DNA from: Burkholderiales bacterium
Lineage (GTDB): Bacteria > Pseudomonadota > Gammaproteobacteria > Burkholderiales > Eutrophovitaceae
Reading direction: 5' to 3'
DNA length: 64,000 bases
NCBI GenBank assembly: GCA_028379895.1
Contig: JAOEKQ010000004.1
Span: 54,724-118,723 of the forward strand
Of this stretch, positions 29,348 through 40,144 are shown one piece after another; within the stretch, counting starts at the first letter, position 1, and each line of letters starts with the position of its first letter. The notes under the pieces were generated by a model. The model was not told where the DNA came from, did no database searches, and saw nothing but the letters and a program-made list of their open reading frames with translations. The position numbers were made by a program, and so were the translations under genes.

Positions 29348-30100
29348 ATGAAGCGTAAGCAACTTGTTGTCGGTAACTGGAAAATGAACGGATCGTTATC
29401 CGATAACGCGGCCCTGTTAGATGGTTTGTCGGGCGCTGACGGTTTAATGGCGCTTGATGTTGCGGTGTGCGTACCTTATCTTTATCTCGCACAAGCGCGG
29501 GAACGCTTGGCATCGGGGGGTGTAAGTTGGGGCGCTCAAAATGTTAGTGAATACGATTCGGGGGCTTATACAGGAGAAGTTTCAGGGAAGATGCTCGTAG
29601 ATTTTCAGGTCTCTTTCGGGCTTGTTGGACATTCAGAGCGCCGCAGTCTTTATGCTGAACCCAATGAACTAGTAGGAATCAAAGCTAGAAAACTACTTGA
29701 GGTTGAGGTGACACCGATTGTTTGTGTTGGAGAGACACTTGAACAAAGAGAGGCGGGGCAGACCTTCGAGATTGTTTCTTCTCAATTTGAAGCGGTTATT
29801 GAGCAGATCGGTATAGAAAATTTAGGGCGTATAGTTATAGCGTATGAACCGGTATGGGCAATAGGAACAGGTTTAACTGCGTCGCCTGCGCAAGCGCAAG
29901 AGGTCCACGGGTATATTCGAGAGCAAGTCGCTTTACTTGATAAGGCTGCTGCTGGGTCGTTGAGGATTTTATATGGCGGAAGCGTAAAACCTGATAGCGC
30001 TGAGAAATTGTTTCAACAAGCAGACGTTGATGGCGGGTTAATTGGTGGTGCTTCACTTAACCTTATTGATTTTTTGACAATTTGTCGGCTAGCAACTTGA
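29348..30100 (+). CDS. tpiA: Triosephosphate isomerase
   Basis: Interconverts dihydroxyacetone phosphate and glyceraldehyde-3-phosphate. The ATG at 29348 gives 250 aa starting MKRKQLVVGNWKMNG. The in-frame GTG at 29333 adds five residues and is too close to the promoter. The catalytic set is complete: Lys in GNWKMN, His in VGHSERR, and Glu in AYEPVWAIGTG. LYGGSVKPDSA is the phosphate loop. It is followed 31 nt later by secG, the conserved tpiA-secG pair. Confidence 0.97.
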   Translation: MKRKQLVVGNWKMNGSLSDNAALLDGLSGADGLMALDVAVCVPYLYLAQARERLASGGVSWGAQNVSEYDSGAYTGEVSGKMLVDFQVSFGLVGHSERRSLYAEPNELVGIKARKLLEVEVTPIVCVGETLEQREAGQTFEIVSSQFEAVIEQIGIENLGRIVIAYEPVWAIGTGLTASPAQAQEVHGYIREQVALLDKAAAGSLRILYGGSVKPDSAEKLFQQADVDGGLIGGASLNLIDFLTICRLAT

Positions 30101-30131
30101 GCGGCATCACTTTGATGATTGACGAAATATT

Positions 30132-30491
30132 ATGAGTTTTATTGTATTAGTAGTACACGTTTTAGCTGCTCTTGGTGTAATTGGACTCGTGTTAATGCAG
30201 CATGGTAAGGGCGCGGATATGGGGGCTGCCTTCGGAGGCGGATCATCAGGAAGCCTCTTTGGATCTAGCGGTTCAGCTAACTTTTTGAGTCGAGTGACGG
30301 CCGTTTTTGCAACTATTTTTTTCATCACGAGTATGAGTCTGAGTTTCCTTGAGTTTGAAAAAAGTCGATCAGTTGGTGTGATGTCAGGAACAACGGTCAC
30401 CATACCTGGAGCTGCTCAAGGTGAGTCAGAGGGATCAGAGTCCTCTTTCGATGAGGGTTCGGGGTCGAAAGTTGACGATATCCCCAAGTGA
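30132..30491 (+). CDS. secG: Protein-export membrane protein SecG
   Basis: Small SecYEG translocon subunit. The 119 residues contain two membrane helices (about 3-22 and 52-73) joined by a Gly/Ser-rich loop with HGKGADMGAAFGGGSSGSLFG, the SecG hallmark. The C-terminal tail (about 88-119) is acidic and serine-rich. It is immediately upstream of tRNA-Leu, as in E. coli and Pseudomonas. Confidence 0.95.
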   Translation: MSFIVLVVHVLAALGVIGLVLMQHGKGADMGAAFGGGSSGSLFGSSGSANFLSRVTAVFATIFFITSMSLSFLEFEKSRSVGVMSGTTVTIPGAAQGESEGSESSFDEGSGSKVDDIPK

Positions 30492-30516
30492 TCGTGATTA
30501 GTTGAAAATTTAATTT

Positions 30517-30601
30517 GCCGACGTGGTGGAACTGGTAGACACGCCGTCTTGAGGGGGCGGTGGCGAAAGTCGTGCGAGTTCGAGTCTCGCCGTCGGCACC
30601 A
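30517..30601 (+). tRNA. tRNA-Leu (anticodon GAG)
   Basis: An 85-nt class II tRNA with acceptor arms GCCGACG and CGTCGGC, discriminator A and an encoded CCA. The D arm contains TGGTAGA. The anticodon stem CCGTC/GGCGG closes the loop TTGAGGG, giving anticodon GAG, which reads CUC and CUU. A long variable arm and GTTCGAGTC T loop follow. It resembles E. coli leuU, also found beside secG. Confidence 0.95.
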
Positions 30602-30618
30602 AAATGATTGTTTGAGTA

Positions 30619-30658
30619 ACCAGTTAATTTCAGCTCGAACTAATAGTGAAATACTGGT
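30619..30658. repeat. Imperfect inverted repeat between tRNA-Leu and nuoA
   Basis: ACCAGTTAATTTCA (30619-30632) pairs with TGAAATACTGGT (30647-30658), allowing a 2-nt bulge around a 14-nt loop. No T run follows. It could be an RNA-processing structure separating the tRNA from nuo mRNA, or an operator. Confidence 0.4.
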
Positions 30659-30703
30659 CATATTAATGATGATTTGCGTTTTGATGTGGCACAAGGTAAT
30701 TGA

Positions 30704-31072
30704 ATGATAGGTGAGTACTTTCCAATTTTATTGTTTATCGTTGTCGGCGTGGCCGTAGGTGTAGTGTTGCCAATGACTGGCGCCATTCTTAGTCGTACGT
30801 TTAGGTCACACAATCCTGACGATGCAAAATTGTCCGCATACGAATGTGGTTTTGACGCTTTTGAAGACGCGCGAACAAAATTCGATGTTCGATACTATCT
30901 TGTGGCTATCTTATTTATTATTTTTGATTTAGAAATCGCTTTCCTTTTCCCCTGGGCGATAGCGCTGGATCAAATCGGATTAGCGGGATTTGTAGCAATG
31001 ATGATTTTTCTCGCTTTGTTGGTCGTGGGATTTATTTATGAATGGAAGAAGGGGGCTTTAGATTGGGATTAA
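30704..31072 (+). CDS. nuoA: NADH-quinone oxidoreductase subunit A
   Basis: Membrane subunit of respiratory complex I. 122 aa with three hydrophobic helices (about 6-28, 62-83 and 90-110). The conserved loop [29 protein letters not shown] contains the quinone-site-proximal Cys. It opens the full 14-gene nuo operon. AAGG lies upstream of the ATG at 30704. Confidence 0.96.
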   Translation: MIGEYFPILLFIVVGVAVGVVLPMTGAILSRTFRSHNPDDAKLSAYECGFDAFEDARTKFDVRYYLVAILFIIFDLEIAFLFPWAIALDQIGLAGFVAMMIFLALLVVGFIYEWKKGALDWD

Positions 31073-31088
31073 TTAGGTCGCAGCGGTT

Positions 31089-31565
31089 ATGATTATTGAG
31101 GAAATCCAAGAAAAAGGTTTTGTTACGACTAGTGTCGATGCGGTCGTAAACTGGACGCGTACGGGGTCGCTCTGGCCTATGACTTTTGGTTTGGCTTGTT
31201 GTGCCGTTGAGATGATGCATGCAGGAGCCTCACGTTACGATTTAGATCGATTTGGAGTTGTTTTTCGCCCTAGTCCACGTCAATCTGACCTGATGATTGT
31301 GGCCGGGACTCTGTGCAACAAGATGGCGCCCGCGTTAAGGCGGGTTTATGACCAAATGGCTGAGCCGCGCTGGGTCATTTCAATGGGTTCTTGCGCTAAT
31401 GGTGGTGGCTATTATCATTATTCGTATTCTGTGGTTCGGGGTTGTGACCGCATCGTACCAGTAGACGTTTACGTTCCAGGGTGTCCACCTACAGCGGAGG
31501 CATTACTTTATGGAATCGTTCAACTGCAAAACAAGATCAAGCGGACCAACACGATTGCCCGCTGA
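31089..31565 (+). CDS. nuoB: NADH-quinone oxidoreductase subunit B
   Basis: Hydrophilic subunit carrying terminal cluster N2, which reduces quinone. The 158 residues contain the tandem cysteines in [12 protein letters not shown], the third Cys in [15 protein letters not shown] and the fourth in [11 protein letters not shown], so all N2 ligands are present. It starts 16 nt after nuoA. Confidence 0.97.
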   Translation: MIIEEIQEKGFVTTSVDAVVNWTRTGSLWPMTFGLACCAVEMMHAGASRYDLDRFGVVFRPSPRQSDLMIVAGTLCNKMAPALRRVYDQMAEPRWVISMGSCANGGGYYHYSYSVVRGCDRIVPVDVYVPGCPPTAEALLYGIVQLQNKIKRTNTIAR

Positions 31566-31592
31566 CTTGCGGTGTGTCCATATATTTAAGAA

Positions 31593-31619
31593 TTAAGTGA
31601 ATTAAGTGAATCAAGTGAA
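31593..31619 (+). repeat. Triple 9-bp tandem repeat at the nuoC start
   Basis: TTAAGTGAA, TTAAGTGAA and TCAAGTGAA are adjacent. Each contains a GTG in the nuoC frame (31597, 31606, 31615). The first is followed by an in-frame TAA, so only the latter two can start nuoC. Confidence 0.8.
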
Positions 31620-32202
31620 TGATAGTTTGATCGGGTTTTTAAAGTCTAGTCTGAAAGTTACAGACGCGTTGATTTGTTGTGATCTCGATGAAGTGACTTT
31701 GACCTTACAGGCGTCTAGCCTTCCTGAAGTAATGGCTTTATTACGTGACTCACCGGAGCTTGATTTTAAGCTGCTCATAGACGTGTGCGGTGTGGATTAC
31801 GCTGACTATCCGGATAAAAAACAATCTAATAAACGATTTGCAGTCATATATCATTTGCTTTCAATGAAATTAAATCATCGCCTCAGGATACGAGTTTATT
31901 GTGAGGATGATGAACAGCCTGTTGTTCCTTCTATCGTTGATATTTGGCCTGGTGCAAATTGGTTCGAGCGCGAAGCTTTTGACTTATATGGAATTGTCTT
32001 TGACGGCCATCCAGACTTGAGACGTCTGTTAACTGATTATGGCTTTGTAGGACATCCACTCAGGAAGGACTTTCCACTGTCAGGGCATGTTGAGATGCGA
32101 TATGACCCAATAGAGAAGCGGGTGATATATCAACCCGTAACGATTGAGCCGCGTGAGATTGTCCCAAGAGTAATAAGAGAGGGTTCTTATGGTGATGTTT
32201 AG
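31606..32202 (+). CDS. nuoC: NADH-quinone oxidoreductase subunit C
   Basis: 30-kDa peripheral-arm subunit. 198 aa if translation begins at GTG 31606, or 195 from GTG 31615; no strong ribosome site decides. [34 protein letters not shown] is the family signature region, seen here around residues 115-150. NuoC is separate from NuoD, unlike the fused NuoCD of E. coli. Confidence 0.95.
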   Translation: MNQVNDSLIGFLKSSLKVTDALICCDLDEVTLTLQASSLPEVMALLRDSPELDFKLLIDVCGVDYADYPDKKQSNKRFAVIYHLLSMKLNHRLRIRVYCEDDEQPVVPSIVDIWPGANWFEREAFDLYGIVFDGHPDLRRLLTDYGFVGHPLRKDFPLSGHVEMRYDPIEKRVIYQPVTIEPREIVPRVIREGSYGDV

Positions 32203-32239
32203 GTCTCTTAATCGATTTTTTTGTTTGGAATGCTGACCG

Positions 32240-33493
32240 ATGGCTGAAATCAAAAATTACACGATGAACTTTGGGCCGCAGCATCCAGCTGCGCATGGTG
32301 TACTTCGTTTAGTCCTTGAGCTAGATGGGGAAGTCATTGAGCGCATTGATCCGCATATTGGTTTGCTTCATCGCGGAACGGAAAAGTTAGCGGAGCACAA
32401 AACATTCTTGCAGTCGGTTCCTTACATGGATCGATTAGATTACGTCTCTATGATGTGTAACGAGCATGCTTACGTTATGGCTATTGAGAAGCTGCTGGGT
32501 GTTGATGTACCGATTCGTGCGCAATATATTCGAGTCATGTTCGACGAGATTACCCGGATACTGAATCATTTGTTGTGGCTTGGTGCGCATGCACTTGATG
32601 TTGGGGCAATGACAGTTTTTCTCTATTGTTTTCGGGAGCGTGAGGATCTCATGGATTGTTATGAGGCCGTATCTGGAGCCCGTTTGCACTCGGCGTACTA
32701 CCGACCTGGTGGCGTTTATCGAGATTTGCCGGATTTTATGCCGCAATACGAAGCATCAAAATTTCGTAATAAAAAAGCAATTAATCGTTTGAATGAAAAC
32801 CGTCAGGGCTCTTTGCTCGATTTTATTGAACATTTTACGAGCCACTTCCCGAGTAAAGTGGATGAATATGAAACGTTGTTAACGGATAATCGTATTTGGA
32901 AACAACGAACCGTCGGAATTGGTGTGGTGACACCAGAAAGGGCTGCAGCTTTGGGGTTTACCGGGCCAATGATTCGTGGTTCGGGCGTAGCTTGGGATTT
33001 GCGAAAAAAGCAACCTTATGATGCCTATGATTTGGTAGATTTTGATGTTCCAGTTGGCACTAACGGGGATTGTTACGATCGTTACTTGGTTCGCATTGAG
33101 GAGATGCGACAGTCAAATAAAATCATTAAGCAATGCATTGATTGGCTCAAGGTTAATCCGGGACCTGTAATTACAGGAAATACTAAAGTGGCTCCACCTT
33201 CGCGCGAAGACATGAAAGTGAATATGGAAGACCTTATCCACCACTTTAAGCTATTCACGGAGGGGATGCATGTTCCGCCCGGAGAGACTTACTGCGCGGT
33301 TGAAGCTCCTAAGGGGGAGTTTGGGATTTACTTGGTTTCCGATGGGGCAAACAAGCCATATCGATTAAAAATTAGAGCGCCAGGATTCGCTCATTTGTCG
33401 GCAATAGACGAGATGACTCGAGGGCATATGATTGCAGACTTGGTAGCTATAATTGGCACTCAGGATGTTGTGTTTGGGGAGATTGACCGATGA
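32240..33493 (+). CDS. nuoD: NADH-quinone oxidoreductase subunit D
   Basis: 49-kDa subunit that forms the quinone cavity with NuoB. The 417-residue sequence starts [20 protein letters not shown], with the conserved HPAAHG loop. It continues with [16 protein letters not shown] and the C-terminal DVVFGEIDR. It overlaps nuoE by 4 nt (ATGA), so the two are translationally coupled. Confidence 0.97.
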   Translation: MAEIKNYTMNFGPQHPAAHGVLRLVLELDGEVIERIDPHIGLLHRGTEKLAEHKTFLQSVPYMDRLDYVSMMCNEHAYVMAIEKLLGVDVPIRAQYIRVMFDEITRILNHLLWLGAHALDVGAMTVFLYCFREREDLMDCYEAVSGARLHSAYYRPGGVYRDLPDFMPQYEASKFRNKKAINRLNENRQGSLLDFIEHFTSHFPSKVDEYETLLTDNRIWKQRTVGIGVVTPERAAALGFTGPMIRGSGVAWDLRKKQPYDAYDLVDFDVPVGTNGDCYDRYLVRIEEMRQSNKIIKQCIDWLKVNPGPVITGNTKVAPPSREDMKVNMEDLIHHFKLFTEGMHVPPGETYCAVEAPKGEFGIYLVSDGANKPYRLKIRAPGFAHLSAIDEMTRGHMIADLVAIIGTQDVVFGEIDR

Positions 33494-33984
33494 CTGACAG
33501 AAGACTTTTAAGCATCAAGGCCTACGAGGATATCGATAAAGAAATAGCCAAATATCCAGTGGAGCGTAAATCATCAGCCGTAATGGCTGCGTTGGCGATA
33601 GCCCAAAATGAAGCTGGATGGGTCTCCGAGCAAGTTGTAGAAGATGTTGCAGCTTATCTCGACATGCGACCGATTGCGGTTTGGGAAGTGGCGACTTTTT
33701 ATGGCATGTACAATTTAGAAAAAACTGGACGATCGAAGTTAGCCATCTGTACTAACTTACCATGTGCGTTACAAGGTGCTAACAAAACAGTTGATCAGTT
33801 GAAGGCTAAACTTGGTATTGACTTTAACCAGACCTCCTCGGATGGCGCTGTGACCCTAAAGGAGGCGGAGTGCATGGGTGCATGCGGGGATGCTCCAGTA
33901 GTAATCATCAATGATCGAGAGATGCGGGGGAAAATAGGTGTGGAGGTCGTAGATTCGTTGGTAGAGGAGTTAAAGTTAAGATGA
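33490..33984 (+). CDS. nuoE: NADH-quinone oxidoreductase subunit E
   Basis: 24-kDa subunit binding [2Fe-2S] cluster N1a. 164 aa. A helical N-terminal region with [18 protein letters not shown] precedes the thioredoxin-like domain. The four ligands are in [10 protein letters not shown] and [11 protein letters not shown]. Both ends overlap neighbours by 4 nt. Confidence 0.97.
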   Translation: MTDRRLLSIKAYEDIDKEIAKYPVERKSSAVMAALAIAQNEAGWVSEQVVEDVAAYLDMRPIAVWEVATFYGMYNLEKTGRSKLAICTNLPCALQGANKTVDQLKAKLGIDFNQTSSDGAVTLKEAECMGACGDAPVVIINDREMRGKIGVEVVDSLVEELKLR

Positions 33985-35288
33985 TTACGTCAAATCCCCC
34001 ATTCCCCGTAAATAGTTACGGTCCGGATGCTGTAATAATGAAAGACATCGATGGACTCAACTGGAATCTTTCAGAATATGAGAAAAGAGGTGGCTATCAA
34101 GCGCTTCGTAAGATTCTTGTCGAGGGGATGTCGCCGGAAGATGTTATTGCTGAAGTTAAGAAGTCCGCGCTTCGTGGGCGAGGCGGGGCAGGGTTCTCGA
34201 CAGGGCTCAAGTGGAGCTTTATGCCAAAGGGCGAAGGACAAAAGTATGTAGTGTGTAATTCCGATGAAGGCGAACCCGGAACATTTAAAGACCGTGATCT
34301 TTTGAGGTACAACCCACATATCGTGATCGAGGGTATGGCGATTGCCGCTTATGCGATTAGAGCGTCCGTCGGATATAACTATATTCATGGCGAAATTTGG
34401 GAAGTTTATGAGCGCTTTGAGGAAGCATTAGAGGAAGCACGGGCCGCTGGTTTTCTTGGTAACCAGATAATGGGATCACAGTTTGCATTTGACCTGTATG
34501 CGCATCATGGTTTTGGCGCGTATATTTGCGGAGAAGAAACTGCGTTACTAGAGTCAATAGAGGGCAAGAAAGGCCAGCCTCGATTTAAGCCACCATTTCC
34601 TGCATCCTATGGCCTCTATGGGTGTCCAACGACGATTAACAATACTGAGACGTTTGCTGCGGTGCCTTCTCTGATTTTGGAGGGTGCGGACGCATACCTG
34701 TCTTTAGGAAAGCCTAATAATGGCGGAACAAAGATTTTTTCCGTTTCTGGTGATGTTGTAAGGCCAGGTAACTATGAGGTTCGTCTAGGAACTCCGTTTG
34801 CAGATCTGTTGGAGATGGCAGGGGGTATGCGCGATGGTAATGATCTCAAGGCAGTAATACCGGGAGGGTCGTCAATGCCGGTTCTTCCGGCCGAAGTGAT
34901 GATGGCGACAGATATGGATTATGATTCGATAGCAAAAGCTGGATCCATGCTTGGTTCTGGGGCGGTCATTGTGATGGATGAGACGCGCTGTATGGTTCGT
35001 TGTCTACTGCGTTTGTCATATTTTTATCATGAAGAATCCTGCGGACAATGTACGCCTTGTCGAGAGGGAACAGGCTGGTTATATAGGTTGGTTAAGCGCA
35101 TTCAAAATGGAACAGGAGAGGACGGAGATATCGATAAGCTCTTGTCTTTATCGGACAACATCGGAGGCAGAACTATTTGTGCTTTAGGAGATGCCGCCGC
35201 CCTTCCTGTTAAGAGCTTCATAGAGCATTTTCGTCCTGAGTTTGAGTACCTTATCAAATATAAAAAAAGTCAGGTTGAATCAATATGA
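33981..35288 (+). CDS. nuoF: NADH-quinone oxidoreductase subunit F
   Basis: NADH- and FMN-binding subunit. 435 aa. [17 protein letters not shown] is the glycine-rich nucleotide loop, [15 protein letters not shown] binds FMN, and [12 protein letters not shown] plus the later TICALGDA supply the four ligands of cluster N3. Start ATG 33981 overlaps the nuoE stop and the 3' end overlaps nuoG by 4 nt. Confidence 0.98.
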   Translation: MITSNPPFPVNSYGPDAVIMKDIDGLNWNLSEYEKRGGYQALRKILVEGMSPEDVIAEVKKSALRGRGGAGFSTGLKWSFMPKGEGQKYVVCNSDEGEPGTFKDRDLLRYNPHIVIEGMAIAAYAIRASVGYNYIHGEIWEVYERFEEALEEARAAGFLGNQIMGSQFAFDLYAHHGFGAYICGEETALLESIEGKKGQPRFKPPFPASYGLYGCPTTINNTETFAAVPSLILEGADAYLSLGKPNNGGTKIFSVSGDVVRPGNYEVRLGTPFADLLEMAGGMRDGNDLKAVIPGGSSMPVLPAEVMMATDMDYDSIAKAGSMLGSGAVIVMDETRCMVRCLLRLSYFYHEESCGQCTPCREGTGWLYRLVKRIQNGTGEDGDIDKLLSLSDNIGGRTICALGDAAALPVKSFIEHFRPEFEYLIKYKKSQVESI

Positions 35289-37642
35289 TTACCCTCGAGG
35301 TCGACGGCAAAACCGTTGAGGTAGAAAACGGTAGTACGGTAATGGACGCGGCAAACAAGCTTGGTGTGCACGTTCCACATTTCTGTTATCACAAGAAATT
35401 GTCTATCGCTGCGAACTGTCGTATGTGTTTAGTTGAGGTTGAAAAAGCTCCTAAGCCGCTGCCTGCTTGTGCAACACCGGCTACGCAGAATATGAAGGTG
35501 TACACACGGTCAGAGCAAGCCAAAAACGCCCAGAAGGGGGTAATGGAGTTTTTGCTAATTAATCATCCTCTAGATTGTCCTATATGTGATCAAGGGGGAG
35601 AATGCCAATTACAAGACCTAGCAGTTGGTTACGGAGGGTCCGGTTCGCGATTCAATGAGGCCAAGCGGATCGTAAGTACGAAGGAGCTAGGCCCTTTGGT
35701 ATCTGCTTCAGAGATGTCCCGTTGTATTCATTGCACTCGTTGCGTTCGATTTGGTCAGGAAATTGCTGGCGTCATGGAGTTAGGTATGGCGGGTCGCGGG
35801 GAACATTCAGAAATTATGTCCTTCGTAGGTTCCACGGTGGAGTCTGAGTTGTCAGGAAATATGATTGATGTTTGTCCGGTGGGCGCACTAACGTCTAAAC
35901 CTTTTAGGTATGCGGCGCGAACATGGGAGCTTGCTCGACGTAAGACTGTTAGTCCGCATGATGCTCTTGGTTCAAATTTAACCGCTCAGATTAAAGGGGA
36001 TACGGTTATTAGGGTCGTCCCGTATGAAAACGCCGAGATCAATGAGTGTTGGATTTCCGATCGAGATCGGTTTTCTTACGAAGGTCTTAATGCCTCAGAT
36101 CGACTACTCTCGCCCATGATAAAAACCGACGGTGTCTGGGAAGAGGTGGATTGGGCCTTAGCTCTAGATCATATAAAAGAGAAGTTAGCCTCCTCAAATA
36201 TAAAGCCCGAGAGCATTGGCGCATTTGCGGTGCCGCAGGCGACTACTGAAGAGCTTTATTTATTCCAAAAGTTTATTCGAGCGCTAGGTTCGGAAAATAT
36301 AGATTACCGGCTCAGACAAACCGATCATGAGGCGTCGTCAAATAGTCGTGTGCCTTGGTTAGGAATGAGTATTACTGACGTTGAGCATCTAGATCGTATA
36401 TTGGTTATCGGTTGTGATATACGAAAAGAGCAACCGCTACTCGCGCATAGAATGCGACAAGCAGTCAAGAAAAATGATGCTTCCCTTGCGTTTATTAATT
36501 CGATGACCAGTGACTCTTTGGCTCAAGCTGCAAAGGATTATTTAGTAGCGCCTAGCCATATTGCGGAACTCATGTGTCAGGTTGTAAAAGCCGTGAGTGG
36601 TTTGCTCGGCCGTAAGATGCCAGAGGGATTTGACGACTGCAAGGTTGGAAAGGATGCGAACCATATCGCGGAGTTGCTTGTTTCGGGAAGTAAGAAACTT
36701 ATTTTGGTCGGGGCTATGTGTCGAAATCATGCGGATCGATCAAAGATAGAGTGGTTAAGTCACCTACTTGGAGAATTAGTCGACGCAAAAGTGGGCCTAC
36801 TCTCTGAGGGTGCGAACTCACTGGGCGCAGAAATCGTTAATAGCTTACCTGGTTCGAATGGGCTTGATGCCGGCGAGATGATCACTACTCCTTTAGATGC
36901 GTATTTCCTATTGCACGCGGAGATGGGTGAGGATTCTTGTATGCCGGGCCCTGCCGCCGATGCATTGAAGTCGGCACAGTTGGTCGTCGCTTTAAACGCA
37001 TTCAAGGGTGAGGTAAGTGAATATGCCACGGTCATGTTGCCAATTAGTCCGTTCTCAGAAACTGCAGGTACTTTCATAAATTTAGAGGGGATTTCTCAAT
37101 CTTTTGGTCCTGTTGCTCCGACAAAGGGCCTCAGCCGACCAGCGTGGAGACTCATAGCGGCGCTCGGTAAATTACTTGATTTGACCGATTTTGAATATCA
37201 GTCAATCGAAGACGTTCGTGCTCAATTGAAAGACCATCTGGACGGATTACCGGCTAAATTACAAATGAAGCCCGACCTATCCTCAATGCGAACGCAATTG
37301 AAGGGTAGTGCTCACGTCGGAATCGAGCGACTTTCAGATGTTCCAATGTACAGCGTTGATTCCATCGTAAGGCGAGCATCAGCACTGCAACTTACTAAAG
37401 AAGCGATGTTTGATTGTGTGTGGGTGAGTACAGACTTGTCCACTGAACTTGATATATCGGATCAAGATATTGTTCGAGTTGAGCAGGGAGGGAATCATTT
37501 TGATTTGCCTGCTCAAGTTGATTCGAGCCTGATGTGTTCTGTGGTGCGTGTTTCAATGAATAGCCGGGCATCCAAGGTTATTGGTGGTGTCACTGGTGCG
37601 GTGCGTATCACTAAACTTCATTCTGTCAGCACAGTAGCGTGA
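35285..37642 (+). CDS. nuoG: NADH-quinone oxidoreductase subunit G
   Basis: 75-kDa subunit with a chain of Fe-S clusters. The N-terminal ferredoxin domain carries [18 protein letters not shown] (N1b), then [18 protein letters not shown] (N5) and [10 protein letters not shown] with a later [10 protein letters not shown] (N4). The molybdopterin-oxidoreductase-like domain follows. The extra CxxC motif of cluster N7, present in E. coli NuoG, is not seen at the start of that domain ([13 protein letters not shown]). 785 aa, against about 908 in E. coli. Confidence 0.97.
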   Translation: MITLEVDGKTVEVENGSTVMDAANKLGVHVPHFCYHKKLSIAANCRMCLVEVEKAPKPLPACATPATQNMKVYTRSEQAKNAQKGVMEFLLINHPLDCPICDQGGECQLQDLAVGYGGSGSRFNEAKRIVSTKELGPLVSASEMSRCIHCTRCVRFGQEIAGVMELGMAGRGEHSEIMSFVGSTVESELSGNMIDVCPVGALTSKPFRYAARTWELARRKTVSPHDALGSNLTAQIKGDTVIRVVPYENAEINECWISDRDRFSYEGLNASDRLLSPMIKTDGVWEEVDWALALDHIKEKLASSNIKPESIGAFAVPQATTEELYLFQKFIRALGSENIDYRLRQTDHEASSNSRVPWLGMSITDVEHLDRILVIGCDIRKEQPLLAHRMRQAVKKNDASLAFINSMTSDSLAQAAKDYLVAPSHIAELMCQVVKAVSGLLGRKMPEGFDDCKVGKDANHIAELLVSGSKKLILVGAMCRNHADRSKIEWLSHLLGELVDAKVGLLSEGANSLGAEIVNSLPGSNGLDAGEMITTPLDAYFLLHAEMGEDSCMPGPAADALKSAQLVVALNAFKGEVSEYATVMLPISPFSETAGTFINLEGISQSFGPVAPTKGLSRPAWRLIAALGKLLDLTDFEYQSIEDVRAQLKDHLDGLPAKLQMKPDLSSMRTQLKGSAHVGIERLSDVPMYSVDSIVRRASALQLTKEAMFDCVWVSTDLSTELDISDQDIVRVEQGGNHFDLPAQVDSSLMCSVVRVSMNSRASKVIGGVTGAVRITKLHSVSTVA

Positions 37643-38664
37643 TGATCGATTTTTTAACGCCTTACCTTGGGAACCAATTAGCGTTCTTTAGTTGGACGTT
37701 AATAAAGGTTCTGGCAATCCTTATCCCGGTTACTCTTTGTGTGGCATATCTAACTCTCGCCGAGAGAAAAGTCATTGGATACATTCAATTGCGGTTGGGC
37801 CCTAATCGTGTCGGTCCGAAAGGATTATTGCAACCGTTTGCTGACGTATTAAAGCTGTTAACAAAAGAAATTATTATTCCAACTGGGGCAAATAAGTTTC
37901 TTTTTGTTATTGCGCCTATGTTGTCGTTAATGCCTGCATTAGCGGCATGGGCCGTGATGCCTTTTGCTGATGGTCTGGTTTTATCAAACATTGATGCGGG
38001 ACTTCTCTATGTGTTAGCAATCACATCGATGGGGGTTTATGGCGTGATTGTTGCTGGTTGGGCATCTAATTCAAAATACGCGTTGATCGGTGCTATGAGA
38101 AGTGGAGCGCAAATCGTTGCTTATGAAATTGCCATGGGTTTTGCGTTAGTCTGTGTATTGATGATGTCTGGAAGTTTGAACTTAACCACCATTGTTGAAA
38201 CACAACGGACCAACTTGGGCTTGCTGGGTTGGAACTTGATACCTTTGTTCCCCATGTTCGTCGTGTACTTTATATCGGGCGTCGCCGAAACGAACCGGGC
38301 GCCATTCGATGTCGCTGAAGGCGAGTCTGAGATCGTTGCTGGATTCCATGTTGAGTACTCTGGTACGACTTTTGCAGTATTTTTCTTGGCTGAATACGCC
38401 AATATGATTTTAATAGCAGCGCTTGCCTCGCTTATGTTTTTAGGTGGGTGGCTGTCGCCGATACCAGGAATTCCTGATGGTTTTGGATGGTTGGCCGCTA
38501 AAGTTGCGGTCATGCTATTTTTCTTTTTGTGGTTTCGTGCGACATTTCCTCGCTATCGGTACGATCAGATTATGCGTCTAGGATGGAAAGTTTTCATTCC
38601 AGTGACTATTGTATGGCTGGTTCTCATTGGGGTTCTTATGAGAATGGATTGGTGGCCTTGGTAA
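37642..38664 (+). CDS. nuoH: NADH-quinone oxidoreductase subunit H
   Basis: Membrane subunit at the junction of the arms, lining the quinone entry. 340 aa from ATG 37642, which overlaps the nuoG stop by one base; GTG 37639 is the alternative. About eight TM helices. Signatures are [22 protein letters not shown] and [27 protein letters not shown], with the conserved acidic residues facing the quinone tunnel. Confidence 0.97.
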   Translation: MIDFLTPYLGNQLAFFSWTLIKVLAILIPVTLCVAYLTLAERKVIGYIQLRLGPNRVGPKGLLQPFADVLKLLTKEIIIPTGANKFLFVIAPMLSLMPALAAWAVMPFADGLVLSNIDAGLLYVLAITSMGVYGVIVAGWASNSKYALIGAMRSGAQIVAYEIAMGFALVCVLMMSGSLNLTTIVETQRTNLGLLGWNLIPLFPMFVVYFISGVAETNRAPFDVAEGESEIVAGFHVEYSGTTFAVFFLAEYANMILIAALASLMFLGGWLSPIPGIPDGFGWLAAKVAVMLFFFLWFRATFPRYRYDQIMRLGWKVFIPVTIVWLVLIGVLMRMDWWPW

Positions 38665-38689
38665 CCCCGACAGATAGGTACTAATAAAT

Positions 38690-39181
38690 ATGTTTGGATT
38701 TATTCGTGATGCATCAAAGACGTTTTTACTTACCGAATTACGTAAGGGTTTGATGCTGACACTTAAATATTTTTTTGCACCAAAAATAACGGTTCAGTTT
38801 CCAGAGGAAAAGACACCTCAAAGTTCGAGATTTCGCGGTCTCCATGCTTTGAGACGCTATCCAAATGGTGAGGAGCGTTGTATTGCTTGTAAGTTGTGTG
38901 AGGCGGTATGTCCTGCTTTAGCAATTACCATTGAGTCTGAGCAACGTGACGACGGTAGTCGACGAACTACTCGTTATGATATCGATCTTACAAAATGTAT
39001 TTTTTGCGGATTTTGTGAAGAGTCATGTCCCGTAGATTCAATCGTAGAGACCAGGGTTTTTGAGTACCACGGTGAGCAAAGAGGGGATTTGGTTTACACG
39101 AAGGAGATGTTACTAGCGGTCGGTGATCGTTATGAGGATGAAATTGCTGAGGACCGAACGTCCGATGCGAAATATCGATAG
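38690..39181 (+). CDS. nuoI: NADH-quinone oxidoreductase subunit I
   Basis: TYKY subunit with two [4Fe-4S] clusters (N6a and N6b) that pass electrons to N2. 163 aa. The two ferredoxin motifs are [12 protein letters not shown] (about residues 64-75) and [12 protein letters not shown] (about 103-114). The N-terminal amphipathic segment and [18 protein letters not shown] are usual for bacterial NuoI. Confidence 0.98.
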   Translation: MFGFIRDASKTFLLTELRKGLMLTLKYFFAPKITVQFPEEKTPQSSRFRGLHALRRYPNGEERCIACKLCEAVCPALAITIESEQRDDGSRRTTRYDIDLTKCIFCGFCEESCPVDSIVETRVFEYHGEQRGDLVYTKEMLLAVGDRYEDEIAEDRTSDAKYR

Positions 39182-39217
39182 ATACTCTTTGGCCAATAAA
39201 TAATAAAAATAAACGCA

Positions 39218-39835
39218 ATGAACTTTGAAAACTTGTCCTTCTATTTGTTTGCTGCAGTGCTGATTGGTGCTGCACTAAGCGTCATTTTTTCCAGAAATCC
39301 CGTTCATGCAGCCTTGTCATTGGTTCTAGCTTTTTTTACGGCAGCAGGCATATGGTTAATGCTTGAGGCGGAATTCTTGGCTATTTCCCTGATATTAGTT
39401 TACGTCGGCGCAGTTATGGTCCTTTTTCTCTTCGTTGTGATGATGTTGGATATCAATTTAAATCGAATGAGAGAGGGTTACTGGAATTATTTGTTACCCG
39501 CTTTGATTGTATCTGGAATATTTCTCACTGAGTTGATTGTTTTGATCGGGGGGCGTGTCATGTTTAATAAACCTGCAGATGTCCCGGCAGCGATTACGAG
39601 TGAGGGTAATACGCTTCAATTAGGACGCTTGTTATATACAGAGTATTTATATGCGTTTGAGTTGGCGGCGGTGATATTGCTTGTGGCAATTGTCGCGGCT
39701 ATCGCTTTAACCCTTAGGCGGCGCAAGGATATGAAGCTCGTGAGCAGTAATGAGCAGTTTTCAGCGAGTCGAGAGTCTCGGTTAAAAATTGTGTCAATGC
39801 CAGTTGAGGGCGGACGCAGGGAGGATCCTTCGTGA
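39218..39835 (+). CDS. nuoJ: NADH-quinone oxidoreductase subunit J
   Basis: Membrane subunit (ND6-like). 205 aa with five predicted TM helices. The conserved [20 protein letters not shown] segment contains the pi-bulge region of TM3. [13 protein letters not shown] near the start is typical. The C-terminus is a basic cytoplasmic tail. It overlaps nuoK by 4 nt. Confidence 0.96.
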   Translation: MNFENLSFYLFAAVLIGAALSVIFSRNPVHAALSLVLAFFTAAGIWLMLEAEFLAISLILVYVGAVMVLFLFVVMMLDINLNRMREGYWNYLLPALIVSGIFLTELIVLIGGRVMFNKPADVPAAITSEGNTLQLGRLLYTEYLYAFELAAVILLVAIVAAIALTLRRRKDMKLVSSNEQFSASRESRLKIVSMPVEGGRREDPS

Positions 39836-40137
39836 TTACCTTGTCGCACTACCTTATTTTAGCCGCTATTCTTTTTTCTATTAGTATCGCTGGAATATTT
39901 TTGAATCGTAAAAATATCATCATCATCCTTATGTCGATCGAGTTGATGCTGCTTGCGGTCAATATTAACTTTGTAGCATTTTCGCATTTTCTAGGCGATC
40001 TATCGGGTCAAATTTTTGTTTTCTTCATATTGACTGTGGCTGCAGCTGAGGCGGCTATTGGGCTTGCTATTTTGGTGGTTTTATTTAGAAACCTAAATAC
40101 AATTAATGTGGATGATATTGGCGAGATGAGAGGCTAA
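39832..40137 (+). CDS. nuoK: NADH-quinone oxidoreductase subunit K
   Basis: ND4L-like membrane subunit. 101 aa, three TM helices. [17 protein letters not shown] carries the conserved membrane Glu, and [17 protein letters not shown] the second one. Both are part of the proton pathway. The start is GTG at 39832, overlapping nuoJ. Confidence 0.97.
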   Translation: MITLSHYLILAAILFSISIAGIFLNRKNIIIILMSIELMLLAVNINFVAFSHFLGDLSGQIFVFFILTVAAAEAAIGLAILVVLFRNLNTINVDDIGEMRG

Positions 40138-40144
40138 TGGCCAT

